From Metridium senile (lineage: Eukaryota > Cnidaria > Anthozoa > Actiniaria > Metridiidae): DNA of 64,000 bases. Of the stretch, positions 36,347 to 46,952 are shown one piece after another (positions within the stretch are counted from its first letter, which is position 1; the number at the start of each line of letters is the position of its first letter). The position numbers were made by a program, and so were the translations under genes. The stretch is taken from positions 11,435,250-11,499,249 of the forward strand of contig OX459107.1 of NCBI GenBank assembly GCA_949775045.1. Reading direction: 5' to 3'. The notes beneath the pieces were generated by a model. It was not told where the DNA came from, did no database searches, and saw only the letters and a program-made list of their open reading frames with translations.

Positions 36347-36809
36347 CAGTCAATTCATTTTTACACCTGCTAGTTCAATAATTTCTGTCAAAATCATGCT
36401 AAACTGAGTCAATTTCAGCTTGAATTTCACGACAAATATTAATCGGCTTGGTGGTGCTATACTCGCTGCATACTAAATTTATTTTGAAAATGAGAATGCC
36501 TTCAAGCTAAAGCTTACAATCATCGTTGTTTGGTTTTTGGTGTTGCTTGGTTATATATTGTTTTCAATGGGACGATTACCGTGGAAGTGCATAAAAGAAT
36601 CAGTTGAAGCATGTGCAAATTCGGCAAAGGTTTTGCACATTCTACCATTGTAATTAATTTCACTGGAGTAATTAACTTCACAACAACTCCATGTAAAATA
36701 TGAATTTTTACCGATGTTGAACAAGCACCTTGAATGTTTATCTTGACTCAGACATGCCAAACTGCAAGTCTTTACCAAACAGGCCAAAAAAGCCAAAAAT
36801 ATTTGACTA

Positions 36810-36882
36810 GCCTTTATAGCTCAGTGGTTAGAGCACTGGTCTAGTAAACCAGGGGTCGAGAGTTCGAGTCTCTCTAAAGGCT
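36810..36882 (+). tRNA. tRNA-Thr(AGT), unit 35
   Basis: Intact. Confidence 0.95.
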
Positions 36883-37225
36883 TTATGAAAACATGTACTT
36901 CGTACATTTTCATTTTATTTTGATGTGATTTTTATACGATGAGGTGGCTAGAACTGTGAACACAATCAGGCCTATGAGAATGGTCTCGAATGTGCGTAAT
37001 TGACTTCACATTCTCACACGTTTCGTGTTTTCTCCAAAACTGGTAGCAACTGTTTCCTTTCTCAACTATTGTATAGTGCAAACACTCATTATCAACGTTA
37101 AACATTAGGTTAAGTAATCTTCACTGACGTTGCGTGTAGTAGAATGACGATGATTTGGATAAGCCACTAGCTACACGTTTTTAAGCACTTGGCATTTGAA
37201 CAATGAAATCACAGATTAATGCCCA

Positions 37226-37298
37226 GCCTTTATAGCTCAGTGGTTAGAGCACTGGTCTTGTAAACCAGGGGTCGAGAGTTCGAGTCTCTCTAAAGGCT
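37226..37298 (+). tRNA. tRNA-Thr(TGT), unit 35
   Basis: Intact. Confidence 0.95.
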
Positions 37299-37388
37299 AC
37301 GTTTTAATTTTAAAACAGCGATTTCATTTTGGGGTTTCTGATTTCCCTCACATTAGTTCTTGAAAAACATTTAGCCCAACAGTTAAGC

Positions 37389-37461
37389 GGTCCGTTAGCT
37401 CAGTCGGCAGAGCGTGGTGCTAATAACGCTAAGGTCATGGGTTCGAGCCCCATACGGACCA
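37389..37461 (+). tRNA. tRNA-Ile(AAT), unit 35
   Basis: Intact. Confidence 0.95.
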
Positions 37462-37924
37462 CAGTCAATTCATTTTTACACCTGCTAGTTCAATAATTTC
37501 TGTCAAAATCATGCTAAACTGAGTCAATTTCAGCTTGAATTTCACGACAAATATTAATCGGCTTGGTGGTGCTATACTCGCTGCATACTAAATTTATTTT
37601 GAAAATGAGAATGCCTTCAAGCTAAAGCTTACAATCATCGTTGTTTGGTTTTTGGTGTTGCTTGGTTATATATTGTTTTCAATGGGACGATTACCGTGGA
37701 AGTGCATAAAAGAATCAGTTGAAGCATGTGCAAATTCGGCAAAGGTTTTGCACATTCTACCATTGTAATTAATTTCACTGGAGTAATTAACTTCACAACA
37801 ATTCCATGTAAAATATGAATTTTTACCGATGTTGAACAAGCACCTTGAATGTTTATCTTGACTCAGACATGCCAAACTGCAAGTCTTTACCAAACAGGCC
37901 AAAAAAGCCAAAAATATTTGACTA

Positions 37925-37997
37925 GCCTTTATAGCTCAGTGGTTAGAGCACTGGTCTAGTAAACCAGGGGTCGAGAGTTCGAGTCTCTCTAAAGGCT
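37925..37997 (+). tRNA. tRNA-Thr(AGT), unit 36, first of two
   Basis: Intact. Confidence 0.95.
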
Positions 37998-38340
37998 TTA
38001 TGAAAACATGTACTTCGTACATTTTCATTTTATTTTGATGTGATTTTTATACGATGAGGTGGCTAGAACTGTGAACACAATCAGGCCTATGAGAATGGTC
38101 TCGAATGTGCGTAATTGACTTCACATTCTCACACGTTTCGTGTTTTCTCCAAAACTGGTAGCAACTGTTTCCTTTCTCAACTATTGTATAGTGCAAACAC
38201 TCATTATCAACGTTAAACATTAGGTTAAGAAATCTTCACTGACGTTGCGTGTAGTAGAATGACGATGATTTGGATAAGCCACTAGCTACACGTTTTTAAG
38301 CACTTGGCATTTGAACAATGAAATCACAGATTAATGCCCA

Positions 38341-38413
38341 GCCTTTATAGCTCAGTGGTTAGAGCACTGGTCTAGTAAACCAGGGGTCGAGAGTTCGAGT
38401 CTCTCTAAAGGCT
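38341..38413 (+). tRNA. tRNA-Thr(AGT), unit 36, second copy in the TGT position
   Basis: It has the 5' flank typical of Thr-TGT (ATTAATGCCCAG) but an AGT anticodon and the Thr-AGT 3' flank: the duplication-type product of a crossover inside the tRNA body, upstream of position 34. The AGT-to-AGT period here is 416 bp. Confidence 0.95.
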
Positions 38414-38760
38414 TTATGAAAACATGTACTGCGTACATTTTCATTTTATTTTGATGTGATTTTTATACGATGAGGTGGCTAGAACTGTGAACACAATCAG
38501 GCCTATGAGAATGGTCTCGAATGTGCGTAATTGACTTCACATTCTCACACGTTTCGTGTTTTCTCCAAAACTGGTAGCAACTGTTTCCTTTCTCAACTAT
38601 TGTATAGTGCAAACACTCATTATCAACGTTAAACATTAGGTTAAGAAATCTTCACTGACGTTGCGTGTAGTAGAATGACGATGATTTGGATAAGCCACTA
38701 GCTACACGTTTTTAAGCACTTGGCATTTGAACAATGAAATCACAGATTAATGCCCAGCCT

Positions 38761-38763
38761 TTA
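38761..38763 (+). repeat. Left target-site duplication TTA
   Basis: TTA precedes the transposon end TAGTGGGGCGG and recurs at 45070-45072 directly after the other end. Merging the two copies restores GCCTTTATAGCTC exactly as in the other Thr genes. Confidence 0.85.
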
Positions 38764-38940
38764 TAGTGGGGCGGTTATATGAGTGAATTGTTCACTTTTG
38801 GGTTAAAAGCACCAAACTTTCAGGAAATATTGGTTTTATCATGCTTATTAATATTAGATATGGAGGCAGCCCAAATTTTGGGTCTGGTCCGAGTTATAGG
38901 GGAATTTTCAAAATGGCCGCCATCTTGACCGGAAGTGAAA
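38764..38940 (+). repeat. Left terminal inverted repeat
   Basis: About 177 bp, inverted against 44883-45069 with only a few substitutions. The right copy has about 10 extra bases near its tip (after TTATATG). The inner part holds GCCGCCATCTTG (38916-38927) next to ACCGGAAGTG (38928-38937). Confidence 0.92.
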
Positions 38941-39100
38941 TTTCAATTCATCAAAACGACACTAATTAACAGGAAGTTAAATTCTAATGACGATTTTTGT
39001 TTTATTGAAATAGAATTAAATAATATTCAGAGAAAATGTTAACAAAAAAAAAATGTATTTGCTATTGTTTTTGACAAAAGTGATTATTTAACCGGAAGTG
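38928..39100 (+). promoter_or_regulatory. Left subterminal ACCGGAAGTG motifs
   Basis: ACCGGAAGTG occurs at 38928-38937 and 39091-39100. Its inverse, CACTTCCGGT, occurs at 44713-44722, 44734-44743 and 44886-44895 near the other end. Inward-facing repeats of one 10-mer are typical of transposase binding sites; the word also equals an ETS/GABP consensus. Confidence 0.5.
39001..39006 (-). terminator. Candidate polyadenylation signal AATAAA of the transposase gene
   Basis: AATAAA on the minus strand, 129 bp beyond the stop codon at 39135. A sensible position for 3'-end formation, though the region is AT-rich. Confidence 0.45.
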
Positions 39101-39134
39101 ACAATATTCACTAACGAAAGTTCAGTAAATTCAG

Positions 39135-42100
39135 TCATCCAGCGTTGTCACAGTCGTCAGAGCAGGCACACAATGCAGTACAAGCGAGTTGAGCCTTGAC
39201 ACAAGAACACCTTCCTCTGCACCCTTTCTTACATGCACATCTAATGAGCTCCCTGCACGACTTTGTAACATCTGGTAATGTAGACCAATATGGTTGCCAG
39301 CCGTCGTCACACATGTTCCATCCCCAGTTTTGTGGACTTGGAAGAGTTGGTACTGGTACCATTGCTTGGCCCCAGCAGTAACCAGCTTGATATACGGCTC
39401 TTCTTGTGTGTTGGATAAGTGCAGCTCTTGTAGGGGGAATGGACTCTAGAGGACGCCCTTTCTGAGTAAAGAGCTGTTTCCTGGCCTGGTTGATGTCCAT
39501 CTTGTCACTTGTGCGATCGTATAGAAGAATGACGAATCTCTCCAGACGTTTAAGGCAAGCCTCACTGACCTCCGAGGGACAACATGATAGAGCAAGGAAA
39601 GCGTCTGTTGCATCTGGATAAAGCTTCCAAGTTGCCATTGCTGTTTTCTTTCCTTTACCACCAAAACAGGAAACGGTATCACAACCCGTAAACGCATGAA
39701 AGAAGGGGAGTGACAAAGAACTTTCCTTTCCCAGACTTTCGGCAATCTCGTGAGTAGCGATGTATCTGAGATGTACACCGGAACCAAAAGCAACCCAGAG
39801 TTCTAATGCACTTTCTTTGCGATGTAGATGGTGGTAAGCTGCTATGGCCAAGACAAGTACATCAGTATCAACGGTACGGATAAGAATCTTCTGGTATCCT
39901 TTATCAACAGCGTCAGCAAGATGCAAAATGACTCGAGTGTCTGCCTCTTCGTGTGAGCTTGGCGATAGGTTGGTGGTATCCTCAGCACCAATACAGAGTA
40001 CTTCTTTGCCTTGTGTTGTTATAACTTGTTTCTCTGTTTCAAGGGTTGTGATTTGCTCAGCTAAGAACTTGAAAAGTTCTCGCTTGTTGTCATCAACGCG
40101 AAGGAAATCTCTCCAGCTTCTAGGTAGTGGATTGTTAGCTTCAACACGTCGTCGGACACCAGTTCCTCGCTCAGATCGTGTTGTTGCTTTGAGGCTGTTG
40201 TCAATGTAGTCATCCCATACGACATCAACACGGTCAGAGTGGTTCAGCTGTGCTTTCACATATGGCAGAAATGAATGGGTGGCATATTGAACGAATGTCT
40301 TTTCTACAGTTGGCTTAATCATGTTGGCAAGAACTGCACCATCAATGATAATGACTTCGACATTAGTTGGCAACGTGCTCTGCGGGACTGTGTGGCACTG
40401 GAGACATTCTACTAGTTCTGCTTTGTTTCTTGGAAGACGTAACTTTCCGATGTTAGACAAAGATGGTGGGCATGGCTGGTTTTCATGTTGGAAGAATTGA
40501 TCTATGTCACCATCTCTTGTCTGACAGGAAATGTACAGTCGAGAAAAAAGAGAACAGTTACTCTTAAGAGATGAGATTTTTTGCGACCCTTTGGATGTCT
40601 TTCTTGGTGGTGTCTTGAAGAGGTAAATCTTATTCCTCTTGATTGGGTCATGCATGGACTTTGTTTGGTTTATCAAGCAATCAGATGTATAGGCTTGGCT
40701 TTGTTCTTGACCAATGGCCTCTGCCTTTAGCAATATTGATACGGCTTCACTTCCGGGAATCTCTTTCGTGTCTAAGGCGATTAGATCCTGGCTTTCTTCT
40801 AGGTAAGGATTTCCTTGCTCCTCTATAGTAGCCATAAGTGCTTTGACATCACACAAGAATGATTTCTGGAAGCCCTTGTAGTGGACTTCATGATGTGCTG
40901 TGCTCTGGGCTTGTGTGTTTGTTTCGTTCATATCAGCTTCAAATTCATTCACAAGTCTTGCCAACTCGGGGCCTGATAGCATCCAGCGGCGAAGAGCGTT
41001 AGGGTTTTCGGTTAGTCCCACAGCTCCGCCCTCCCCTTTGACAACAGCATTATTCTGTTCATGAGCCTGATCAATGGCCATGCATGAAAAGTTCTTGGAT
41101 GTCTTGTGCACGGTGAAGTAGCCTTCTTCAAACTTTGAAGCGACACTAGGGGCAATCTGAGTAAGTCTCTTCATATCTAACAAATGGACGGAAAGCCAAC
41201 GCGCATAGTTGGTGTGGTTCATTGAGAAAAACCAGGGAATCATCTTGGAAAGAGAATCAATGTACAGTTTGAAATTTGATGAGCGAATTGATCTCAGGAA
41301 TACCAGGAGTAGAATTTGAAGCTGCATAGTTAGATACCAGTAGTAGAACTGAGGCACGGACTTGTGTTTTTCACACCAGTCATCAAATGAAAGAACCGTT
41401 CTACGACTTTGACATTCTTGTTCTTGATACTTGGCATATGCAGTTTGCAATAGAATGTACAAGCTGATAGCTGTGACTTGATGTGCTCGCCTTGTGCGAG
41501 TGACACTTGATGCCTTCAGAAATGACTCTGCTGTTCCTGAGGAAGCAATGTTTGAGTCTACTAATGCAGATGTCCATCCGCTTCCTTCCAACCATCCTCC
41601 CAGTAGCTTCAAGAATGCCATTTCGATATGAAGGCCACCAAACATGATGATAAATTTTCTTTCCCCATACAGATCACTCCATTTCCATTGGATTTGTTTT
41701 GCAATGGCATACAAGGGTTGGTCCATTGCAATGACGGGAATTTGGCCTGGGTTTACGTAATTGGTGCTTGACTGGATCACATTCATAGCATGCTTAATCA
41801 TCGCAGCTGAATGCGCTTCGTCAGGGAAAAGAGGCAATAAAGCACTGATGGCAGATTTATGCGCTTCTTGTGGTTGATCTTCAGTAGAATGGTATGCTGC
41901 AAATGATAAGTTGCGAATACTATCACCACCATCATCCAATATACTGTTCACAATATTGCTGCCATTTTGAAGCCAACCTTTTTCCTCATCAATTAGATTG
42001 CGGCAGGTAGTCTCCGTTTCTGTCACTGACTGTTGGTATTCTGCGGTAGGAAGGACATTACTTTGAAGAACAACTGGAGGGACTTGGGTGTAAGATGTTG

Positions 42101-43886
42101 GTAGTTCACTGACACTTTTGGTAGTGGTGGATGATACAGGTGCTGTGACGAGTTTGTTGCAGCGGGCAATGCCAGGAACATCAGGAGTGGCATGCTGGAA
42201 CATGGATATGCCAGTACCGTGAAAAGAGTCGCGAGCAGTGGTCGAGCTTGGGTTGTGGTCAATGTTGTCTAGCGCAGAGGTGGTGAAAAGACCGAGACGA
42301 AGGTTTGGTGGACACACAACTTGCTCCTCATGATATCGTTGACAAACGGAATTTCCTAGCTCAGTAGAGATGGCAAGGACTCTGTCATATGAAACAGAAA
42401 GTCCCAAACTGTGCATTGTCTCTATCAAGTCACGGCTGCGAGTCTTGGCATGAATTGATAACCCCACGTACAATGGAACTGGTGTCTCACGATCTTTATT
42501 TCTTCGCTCTCGCTTTAGGTTTCCACTACGACGTCTATTTCCATGATAGCTATTAAACTGGATTAGCTGGGATATAGAAAGACTTGATTGAGAGTTACCA
42601 AAATTGTTGACTTGCGATTCAATATTTGGTCCATATAGAATCATGTTAATCAAGGACACTAATGACTCTGGAACAGAGCTTGACTGACAGTCAGGATTAA
42701 ATGAACCATCAAACGAATAACGTATGGCTTGCATATCTTTTCGTAGAATGCTTGCAGCTTTAGCAAGATGTATAGCGTCTTCATCACAAGTACTGTGGGC
42801 TCTCTCTACGGTTTCAGCCAGATCCCTGTTAAATGCTAGATAGATGTCTCTGCCTTGTTTGAATGCAAGAAGATCTGGAATCTGGCATAGGATTCTCTCT
42901 TTCAATCGGGACGTGTTAACGCGTACACTTGTGTTTGCACCTAGAATATTTATAAAAAAATAGGTCGTTTATTGATTCGGCATTAACACTTTGCAGCCAG
43001 AGGTGATTTGAAATTTAATGTTGATTGATAGATTAATAATGGCGTAAGATAACTGCATATAGATTATGGAGGTATACAAACCTAGTTGTTTCATGCGCAA
43101 CGTGTACTTAGTGGCAAGATCTGCAAGTTTCAGCACTGGAAGCTCTTTCTCAGAATTGGCTCGTTCTTCTTCAATGAAAGCTACTAGCTCCGCTAAAACA
43201 ATACTATCGGCTCTTTGCATATGGTCTTCTTCTTGTGCCTTTTCTTTAATATTGTTTCCTTTCTTGTAAAGAGATGCCAGACAAGACGCATGGTAAAACG
43301 CCTCTAGAGCTACCAAGTCTCCGGCACTTAGCTTGGCAAGGAGCTTTTCATCCTGTAATAAATATGCACATTCACGGACCCTTGTATCTAGGGATAGGGT
43401 GGAAACCTGATGCAGACTATCACTTTTCGAGCCTAACTTCTCGCAAAAAAAACAGACATCGTTAGATTTGCAGGCTGGGGTTGTAGCACTTGATCGTGTA
43501 TATTTTCCACCTACTGTTTGGTCTTGTTTCAACGCCCTTTTCTCAGCACGTCTTACTTCAGTTGTATTTAACTTTAAAAAACAGCTCTTGTGCCAACGAC
43601 CTTTATTTTGGCTGAGAGTTCTTTCGATTCCATCACCTTCGTCAAGCTTTGAAGGATTAACAGCATCTGGCAGACAATCAAGTTCTATCAGCCTATTTAT
43701 ATTCTCGGCTAGGGTCCTATAACCAGCACCAAAGTCTATCTGACGCTTGGATTCTGCAGGACATTGTAAAGCTTCATCCTTGTTTTGCTGGCAAATGGCA
43801 CATTTGCTCCAGTTATTTGGTTCGACAGATAAATGTTCTATTTCAGTTTGACTTTTTGATGTACTTGAACTAGTAGACATCGACAA
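39135..43886 (-). CDS. Academ-like transposase, 1,536 aa, two exons (complement of 39135-42940 and 43082-43886)
   Basis: Predicted to excise and insert the element, in the nucleus. The two open frames join across a 141-bp GT-AG intron (42941-43081) in phase 1, restoring a Gly codon at 269. N-terminus: Cys/His module 1 (C29, C32, then H99, C102) and module 2 (C145, C148, then H199, C202). The central part (about 660-900) has an AMDQP motif at D675, LHIE at 705-708 and DQAHE at 892-896, candidate RNase H-like acidic residues. Residues about 1130-1380 resemble FEN1/XPG nucleases: an Asp in IIIDG (1135), WDD (1177-1179), RSER (1190-1193), HEEAD (1265-1269), VDTD (1292-1295) and GCD followed by GGKGKK (1354-1367), the helix-hairpin-helix-like site. 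C-terminus: ten Cys between 1497 and 1532 in a CXC-like pattern. No frameshift or stop is seen. ATG at 43886 is the first in frame after a plausible 3' splice site. The motif reading is by eye; functional assignment is inference. Confidence 0.85.
42941..43081 (-). other. Intron 1 of the transposase gene
   Basis: 141 bp; minus-strand donor CTAG|GTTTGT at 43081, acceptor ATTCTAG|GTGC at 42941. Splicing links ...MKQLG to ANTSVRVNTSRLKERI in frame, removing an in-frame tail that ends soon after the donor and the lack of an ATG in the large exon. Confidence 0.8.
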
Positions 43887-44882
43887 TTCAATCTGAAAAA
43901 GCAGTGTGATTTGGATATGTTATTACTTTGACCAGCTGTATAATATGAAAACAATTTGCATCGTACGGTTCGCTATATAGTACTTACAGAACCAATAGAG
44001 AAACTCTACCAGGTGTTAGTCATTTATAACCACATTCGTCGAGATGAAGTTCTTTAGCTATTGACAGTACGCACAAATAATGAAAGATTACATTAATGAT
44101 AATGTTAAACTTAAAAAACATCTAGCTAAATTTTTTTCAGTCAAATCTGCAAGGAATCGTACTTATCGAGTATCATACTTACAGGGATAATAGAGACACC
44201 AGCGTTAATTCCTTCAGTATTCCTGTCAGCCTGTCTTAAAGACTTGTAAAGCAACTGTTCCAGCACTTATTTTTGTTTAATCTATAGTATTTCCAGTCAA
44301 TTACGAGAAAGCAAACTCTAACTATATCTACAAAACAAAATGGCGATCCAGAAATGAAGCAAAGAGGCTTCTGGGTAATCACCAGGCCTTTTCATTATCG
44401 TTTTCAATGACACAGATTTAACACCTTGGTTTAAATGAATAAAGAAAAAAAAGTTATTAGAAAATGAATAAATAAACAACCAGAATCAATGAGTAAACAA
44501 GATATACAAATCAATCAGAAAATAGCTGAATAGAAAAATAATAAAAAAATAATAAATCTAAAATATATAAACTCTATATAACTAAATCAATAAATGATGA
44601 AATAAATTTAAAAAAACTAAATAGACGAACTAATGAATAGAATGTTTAGTAGACATTCACAGAAAAGACCAATAAATGCGACCTTTTAACTTTTTTATAC
44701 TGAAAAAAAAATCACTTCCGGTTTAAAACAATACACTTCCGGTTTAAAAACCTTCCGATCCCGTTTTTTATTTTTTTTCTGTGGATTTACAATAGCTTGT
44801 GTCCGAATAACTTTTTCATTTCATTAAATAGTAAAAATCAAAGTAGAATAAAATCAACACGAGCTAATTCTTCAACGAACTG
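43887..44882 (-). promoter_or_regulatory. Upstream leader of the transposase gene, AT-rich, with candidate 5'-UTR introns
   Basis: No coding sequence. On the minus strand a strong acceptor (CTTTTTCAG, ending 43893) lies 6 bp before the ATG. Two donors of the same form (T|GTAAGTA) occur at 43987 and 44182, each in a similar context, giving alternative leader introns of 95 and 290 bp. The part 44440-44700 is simple AT-rich sequence with many AATAAA-like words. Confidence 0.45.
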
Positions 44883-45069
44883 TTTCACTTCCGGTCAAGA
44901 TGGCGGCCATTTTGAAAATTCCCCTATAACTCGGATCAGACCCAAAATTTGAACTGCCTCCATATCTAATATTAATAAGCATGATAAAAACAATATTTTC
45001 TGAAAGTTTGGTGCTTTTAACCCAAAAGTGAACAATTCAGCCTAAATTCTGCATATAACCGCCCCACTA
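44883..45069 (-). repeat. Right terminal inverted repeat
   Basis: About 187 bp. Contains CACTTCCGGT (44886-44895) abutting CAAGATGGCGGC (44896-44907). This end lies about 1 kb upstream of the transposase ATG and could hold its promoter. Confidence 0.92.
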
Positions 45070-45072
45070 TTA
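45070..45072 (+). repeat. Right target-site duplication TTA
   Basis: Directly follows ...CCGCCCCACTA; partner of 38761-38763. Confidence 0.85.
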
Positions 45073-45228
45073 TAGCTCAGTGGTTAGAGCACTGGTCTTG
45101 TAAACCAGGGGTCGAGAGTTCGAGTCTCTCTAAAGGCTACGTTTTAATTTTAAAACAGCGATTTCATTTTGGGGTTTCTGATTTCCCTCACATTAGTTCT
45201 TGAAAAACATTTAGCCCAACAGTTAAGC

Positions 45229-45301
45229 GGTCCGTTAGCTCAGTCGGCAGAGCGTGGTGCTAATAACGCTAAGGTCATGGGTTCGAGCCCCATACGGACC
45301 A
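45229..45301 (+). tRNA. tRNA-Ile(AAT), unit 36
   Basis: Intact; first complete gene to the right of the transposon, with normal spacing to the split Thr-TGT. Confidence 0.95.
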
Positions 45302-45764
45302 CAGTCAATTCATTTTTACACCTGCTAGTTCAATAATTTCTGTCAAAATCATGCTAAACTGAGTCAATTTCAGCTTGAATTTCACGACAAATATTAATCG
45401 GCTTGGTGGTGGTAAACTCGCTGCATACTAAATTTATTTTGAAAATGAGAATGCCTTCAAGCTAAAGCTTACAATCATCGTTGTTTGGTTTTTGGTGTTG
45501 CTTGGTTATATATTGTTTTCAATGGGACGATTACCGTGGAAGTGCATAAAAGAATCAGTTGAAGCATGTGCAAATTCGGCAAAGGTTTTGCACATTCTAC
45601 CATTGTAATTAATTTCACTGGAGTAATTAACTTCACAACAATTCCATGTAAAATATGAATTTTTACCGATGTTGAACAAGCACCTTGAATGTTTATCTTG
45701 ACTCAGACATGCCAAACTGCAAGTCTTTACCAAACAGGCCAAAAAAGCCAAAAATATTTGACTA

Positions 45765-45837
45765 GCCTTTATAGCTCAGTGGTTAGAGCACTGGTCTAGT
45801 AAACCAGGGGTCGAGAGTTCGAGTCTCTCTAAAGGCT
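45765..45837 (+). tRNA. tRNA-Thr(AGT), unit 37
   Basis: Intact. From here to 50225 the period is exactly 1,115 bp. Confidence 0.95.
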
Positions 45838-46180
45838 TTATGAAAACATGTACTTCGTACATTTTCATTTTATTTTGATGTGATTTTTATACGATGAGGT
45901 GGCTAGAACTGTGAACACAATCAGGCCTATGAGAATGGTCTCGAATGTGCGTAATTGACTTCACATTCTCACACGTTTCGTGTTTTCTCCAAAACTGGTA
46001 GCAACTGTTTCCTTTCTCAACTATTGTATAGTGCAAACACTCATTATCAACGTTAAACATTAGGTTAAGAAATCTTCACTGACGTTGCGTGTAGTAGAAT
46101 GACGATGATTTGGATAAGCCACTAGCTACACGTTTTTAAGCACTTGGCATTTGAACAATGAAATCACAGATTAATGCCCA

Positions 46181-46253
46181 GCCTTTATAGCTCAGTGGTT
46201 AGAGCACTGGTCTTGTAAACCAGGGGTCGAGAGTTCGAGTCTCTCTAAAGGCT
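46181..46253 (+). tRNA. tRNA-Thr(TGT), unit 37
   Basis: Intact. Confidence 0.95.
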
Positions 46254-46343
46254 ACGTTTTAATTTTAAAACAGCGATTTCATTTTGGGGTTTCTGATTTC
46301 CCTCACATTAGTTCTTGAAAAACATTTAGCCCAACAGTTAAGC

Positions 46344-46416
46344 GGTCCGTTAGCTCAGTCGGCAGAGCGTGGTGCTAATAACGCTAAGGTCATGGGTTCG
46401 AGCCCCATACGGACCA
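46344..46416 (+). tRNA. tRNA-Ile(AAT), unit 37
   Basis: Intact. Confidence 0.95.
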
Positions 46417-46879
46417 CAGTCAATTCATTTTTACACCTGCTAGTTCAATAATTTCTGTCAAAATCATGCTAAACTGAGTCAATTTCAGCTTGAATTTCAC
46501 GACAAATATTAATCGGCTTGGTGGTGGTAAACTCGCTGCATACTAAATTTATTTTGAAAATGAGAATGCCTTCAAGCTAAAGCTTACAATCATCGTTGTT
46601 TGGTTTTTGGTGTTGCTTGGTTATATATTGTTTTCAATGGGACGATTACCGTGGAAGTGCATAAAAGAATCAGTTGAAGCATGTGCAAATTCGGCAAAGG
46701 TTTTGCACATTCTACCATTGTAATTAATTTCACTGGAGTAATTAACTTCACAACAATTCCATGTAAAATATGAATTTTTACCGATGTTGAACAAGCACCT
46801 TGAATGTTTATCTTGACTCAGACATGCCAAACTGCAAGTCTTTACCAAACAGGCCAAAAAAGCCAAAAATATTTGACTA

Positions 46880-46952
46880 GCCTTTATAGCTCAGTGGTTA
46901 GAGCACTGGTCTAGTAAACCAGGGGTCGAGAGTTCGAGTCTCTCTAAAGGCT
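46880..46952 (+). tRNA. tRNA-Thr(AGT), unit 38
   Basis: Intact. Confidence 0.95.

Larger units (their letters stand above)
30578..36809 (+). repeat. Higher-order repeat: three-unit block of 3,163 bp duplicated in tandem
   Basis: Thr-AGT starts 30578, 31601 and 32625 recur exactly 3,163 bp later at 33741, 34764 and 35788. Both blocks carry the same private variants: AAAATTTTAATCGG-type spacer change, CAATTGGACG, ATTTAACTAG before the tRNA, and GATGTTATTTTT after it. The last unit of the second copy lacks Thr-TGT, whereas its counterpart (unit 31) has it. Confidence 0.85.
38764..45069. mobile_element. Academ-like DNA transposon, 6,306 bp, complete
   Basis: The ends are TAGTGGGGCGGTTATAT and its inverse, inside terminal inverted repeats of about 180 bp, with a 3-bp TTA duplication. 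The single gene, on the minus strand, encodes a 1,536-residue protein with an XPG/FEN1-like nuclease module and a C-terminal Cys cluster. Known family traits as I recall them (Academ: 3-4-bp duplications, XPG-type nuclease, Cys-rich finger) match; the assignment rests on motifs, not a database search. The uninterrupted coding frame and clean duplication indicate a recent insertion. Confidence 0.82.
38757..45138 (+). pseudogene. tRNA-Thr(TGT), unit 36, split by the transposon
   Basis: Bases 1-7 of the gene lie at 38757-38763. After the insertion and the duplicated TTA the gene resumes at base 5 (45070-45138). The right part keeps both internal promoter boxes and the TGT anticodon, so Pol III could still act, but only TTA of the acceptor 5' strand remains next to it and GCCT is lost. 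A mature tRNA is not expected. Confidence 0.92.

Noticed and set aside
39196..40209. Short + strand frames inside the transposase region
   Set aside because: Shadows of the long minus-strand coding sequence; no motif and no start context.
39135..42905. Large transposase exon as a gene of its own starting at 42905
   Set aside because: That start is TTG. The frame continues upstream to a splice acceptor and joins the 43082-43886 exon in phase.
38764..45069. KDZ-type or piggyBac assignment for the transposon
   Set aside because: A KDZ-type Cys cluster was considered, but the 3-bp TTA duplication and FEN1/XPG-like module fit Academ better. piggyBac would need a TTAA duplication and a different transposase.
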